From NCBI GenBank assembly GCA_963665155.2, contig CAXXFI010000001.1, forward strand, positions 744,001 through 808,000: DNA of 64,000 bases. Reading direction: 5' to 3'. This DNA is from UBA1141 sp963665155. Lineage in GTDB: Bacteria; Chloroflexota; Dehalococcoidia; Lucifugimonadales; UBA3495. Position 1 is the stretch's first letter. Each line of letters starts with the position of its first letter. A program made the translations under genes and the position numbers. Below, one piece after another: positions 62,286-64,000 of this stretch. The notes below the pieces were generated by a model. The model did not search any database. It was not told the DNA's origin and saw only the letters and a program-made list of their open reading frames with translations.

Positions 62286-63170
62286 ATGGCTTCCCGCCGG
62301 TTTAAACCAACCCGTATCAGCCTAAACGGGCCTGTATTCGTCAAGCAAGCGGTGCCCCATTTACGCGAGCTGGCGATACTTAGCGGGGCCTATTGGGCCT
62401 ATATGTATTCGCGGGTTTTGGTGTTTGACGACTTTGGGGCCACCGCTCTTAACAACGCCAGCGCCATAATCTCGTTTGAAAAGTCCCTAGGATTCTTTTG
62501 GGAGCCAGAATGGCAAGCTTGGGTCATAGGCAGCGCCAAGCACTTGGTGATCTTTTTTAACTGGGCCTATATCATTACCTTCTGGCCCATTATCTTGGCA
62601 ACCGGGTTAATCCTCTACTTAGTCAACCGGCGGCGCTACCAATATTACCGAAACGTGGTATTGGTCAGTTTCATCTTGGCGCTGCTCGGTTTTATGTTAT
62701 TCCCACTCGCGCCGCCACGGATGATGGCGGACCATTTTGTGGATACGATAAAGGCCTTTGGCCCAACATTCTACGCAAGCCGGGAGCTTGCCAGTTTCTA
62801 CAACCCATACGCAGCCATGCCCAGTCTCCACTTTAGCTGGACTCTTATGTTCGGCATTCTGTTTATTCAGACGCCGGGCAAATGGTTTAAGATCGTGGGC
62901 GTGGCTTACCCGGCCTTAACCTTGCTTGCGATTACCATAACCGCCAACCACTACATTATGGACGCGATTGGTGGCAATATCTTGATGATGTTGGCTTTTG
63001 CTATTGTCGAGTTGGGCTTTAAACGCCGATTATTCCTCCCGAAAAATCTGGGCTCCGTGGTTTCGTTGGCGAAGATACAGCACCTGCTAAGACCGAGTTC
63101 AGGAGGCCACCAGAAGCAAGGATCAAGGAGTTCAGAAGTTGTGCCCAGCGAAAGCGGACCGGACATATAG
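62286..63170 (+). CDS. PAP2-type membrane phosphatase/inositolphosphotransferase-like protein, copy 1
   Basis: A 294-residue polytopic membrane protein of the PAP2_3 (Aur1/Ipt1-like) group. GGAGAAGG lies just before the ATG at 62286; the longer GTG start at 62271 overlaps that site. PAP2 motifs are AAMPSLHFSW (motif 2, with catalytic His) and TANHYIMDAIGG (motif 3 His and Asp). About six helices are visible (LVIFFNWAYIITFWPIILAT, VLVSFILALLGFMLF). It transfers or removes phosphate on lipid intermediates. A closely similar second gene follows at 63327. Confidence 0.87.
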   Translation: MASRRFKPTRISLNGPVFVKQAVPHLRELAILSGAYWAYMYSRVLVFDDFGATALNNASAIISFEKSLGFFWEPEWQAWVIGSAKHLVIFFNWAYIITFWPIILATGLILYLVNRRRYQYYRNVVLVSFILALLGFMLFPLAPPRMMADHFVDTIKAFGPTFYASRELASFYNPYAAMPSLHFSWTLMFGILFIQTPGKWFKIVGVAYPALTLLAITITANHYIMDAIGGNILMMLAFAIVELGFKRRLFLPKNLGSVVSLAKIQHLLRPSSGGHQKQGSRSSEVVPSESGPDI

Positions 63171-63326
63171 TCTGTTCTAAAGCTTGCAGCTTAGTTATTG
63201 CAGTGCTTTGGGAGGCTCACTAAGCTGGTCGGACAGGCAACAACAATTGCTGGGGGCGCCTGAAAACCGGAAAGTGTCGCTTGAAATGTCGTTAGGTTGG
63301 ATTGGTTGACTTTCGGATTCGAGAAT

Positions 63327-64000
63327 ATGCAGCTTATCCCACATCGAATTAAAGGTTCTATCGGCACCTTGAGGACAGTTGCGCATGAGCGCCGGGTCCG
63401 GTTGGGAGCCCGGATGGACCAACTCGCTTTTGTGCGAGCCCTCGGGCCTCGCAAAGCCCATATCTTGGAATTGTCGTTAGTAGTGGGCGCATATCTGGTT
63501 TATGTGCTTACTCGGGGATTGATATTCTCCGATGCCAGTGACACCGGTATGGTCAATGCTGGCCGGATTATCTCCTTGGAAAAAACCCTGGGGTTCTTTT
63601 GGGAACCGGGCTGGCAGTCTTGGGTACTGACCAATGTCAAAGCGTTGGCGGCATTCTTTAATTGGACATATATTTTCACGTATTGGCCGATAATTGTGGT
63701 AGCTGGTTCGGCCCTATACGTAGTAAATCGCCCTAAGTATTATTACTACCGCAGCGTTGTGGTCATCAACTTGGTATTTGCCCTGTTGATTTTCATGGTC
63801 TTCCCGGTAACTTCGCCTTTCAACATCACCGAGTATTTTGTAAACACCATTCAGGAGTTGGGCCCAACGTTCTACGGCAGCCCTCAAATGGCGTCTTTTT
63901 ACAATGTTCATGCTGCCATGCCCAGCCTGCACTTTAGTTGGACGGTCATCCTGGGTGTTCTGTTCGTGCGGACATTCAAAGGTTGGTTCAGGCTTGCCGG
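63327..64000 (+). CDS. PAP2-type membrane protein, copy 2 (cut by window end)
   Basis: The frame from ATG 63327 (a later ATG at 63414 is possible) is open to the window edge. It encodes a paralogue of the preceding protein: LEKTLGFFWEPGWQSWVL matches FEKSLGFFWEPEWQAWVI, and AAMPSLHFSWTVILGVLF carries the PAP2 motif-2 His. Motif 3 lies beyond the window. The gene starts 156 bp after copy 1, so it is a tandem duplication. Confidence 0.85.
   Translation, partial: MQLIPHRIKGSIGTLRTVAHERRVRLGARMDQLAFVRALGPRKAHILELSLVVGAYLVYVLTRGLIFSDASDTGMVNAGRIISLEKTLGFFWEPGWQSWVLTNVKALAAFFNWTYIFTYWPIIVVAGSALYVVNRPKYYYYRSVVVINLVFALLIFMVFPVTSPFNITEYFVNTIQELGPTFYGSPQMASFYNVHAAMPSLHFSWTVILGVLFVRTFKGWFRLA

Overview
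The window looks like a chromosomal segment of an uncultivated Chloroflexota bacterium, most likely a Dehalococcoidia/SAR202-type lineage. This is an inference from gene content: luciferase-like flavin oxidoreductases, a cytosolic reductive-dehalogenase-like protein, a TRAP-type solute-binding lipoprotein, acyl-CoA dehydrogenase, SDR, nitronate monooxygenase, haloacid dehalogenase and CocE-type hydrolase. GC looks moderate and there is no rRNA, tRNA, CRISPR or phage structural gene. Many loci carry nonsense codons, frameshifts or truncations. This is either real decay or, for isolated indels, assembly error.

Layout. 0-8 kb: an IS1182-type transposase broken by one amber codon, a TPR lipoprotein split at an A8 tract, a NarL-type two-component pair and an intact IS3-family element. 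8-12 kb: a decayed DctP remnant followed by an 889-residue lipoprotein containing two complete DctP domains in tandem. 12-19 kb: reductive-dehalogenase-like protein, PPi-type phosphofructokinase, SDR, a hicB antitoxin with a previously hidden and broken hicA, and acyl-CoA dehydrogenase. 19-25 kb: DUF1330, PNPOx-like protein, a two-domain sulfurtransferase whose catalytic cysteine codon is TGA, acetyl-CoA synthetase, a Uma2 nuclease and a truncated UvrD-like helicase. 25-29 kb: a decaying TgpA-DUF58-MoxR operon. 29-37 kb: gamma-glutamyltransferase, peroxiredoxin, small hydrolases, two luciferase-like enzymes and a broken TPR lipoprotein. 37-42 kb: pstSCAB. 42-46 kb: hemD and a siroheme sulfite/nitrite reductase behind a cysteine-rich attenuator. 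46-54 kb: FAD oxidoreductase, HExxH protein, nitronate monooxygenase, NurA, SelB, a DUF433/DUF5615 pair and HemW. 54-64 kb: AAA ATPase, radical SAM proteins, PhoU, CocE hydrolase and two PAP2-type membrane proteins, the second cut by the window edge.

The strongest discoveries concern sulfur and selenium. (1) The sulfurtransferase at 19831-20661 reads through an in-frame TGA exactly at the CxGGxR active-site position. Sequence after the TGA is intact rhodanese, a bacterial-SECIS-like hairpin lies at the right distance, and selB is encoded 30 kb away. This is a candidate selenocysteine rhodanese. (2) Upstream of the sulfite reductase is a 17-residue leader ORF with six Cys codons, a near-leaderless promoter, an intrinsic terminator and a competing antiterminator pairing that begins at the leader stop codon. 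This is a complete predicted cysteine-responsive attenuator. Other points of note are the tandem DctP fusion, an alpha/beta hydrolase with Ala at the nucleophile position, and two places where a small nuclease or toxin-antitoxin cargo of about 0.6 kb sits between a gene and a decayed copy of that gene's own 3' end (SDR/hicBA and acs/uma2).
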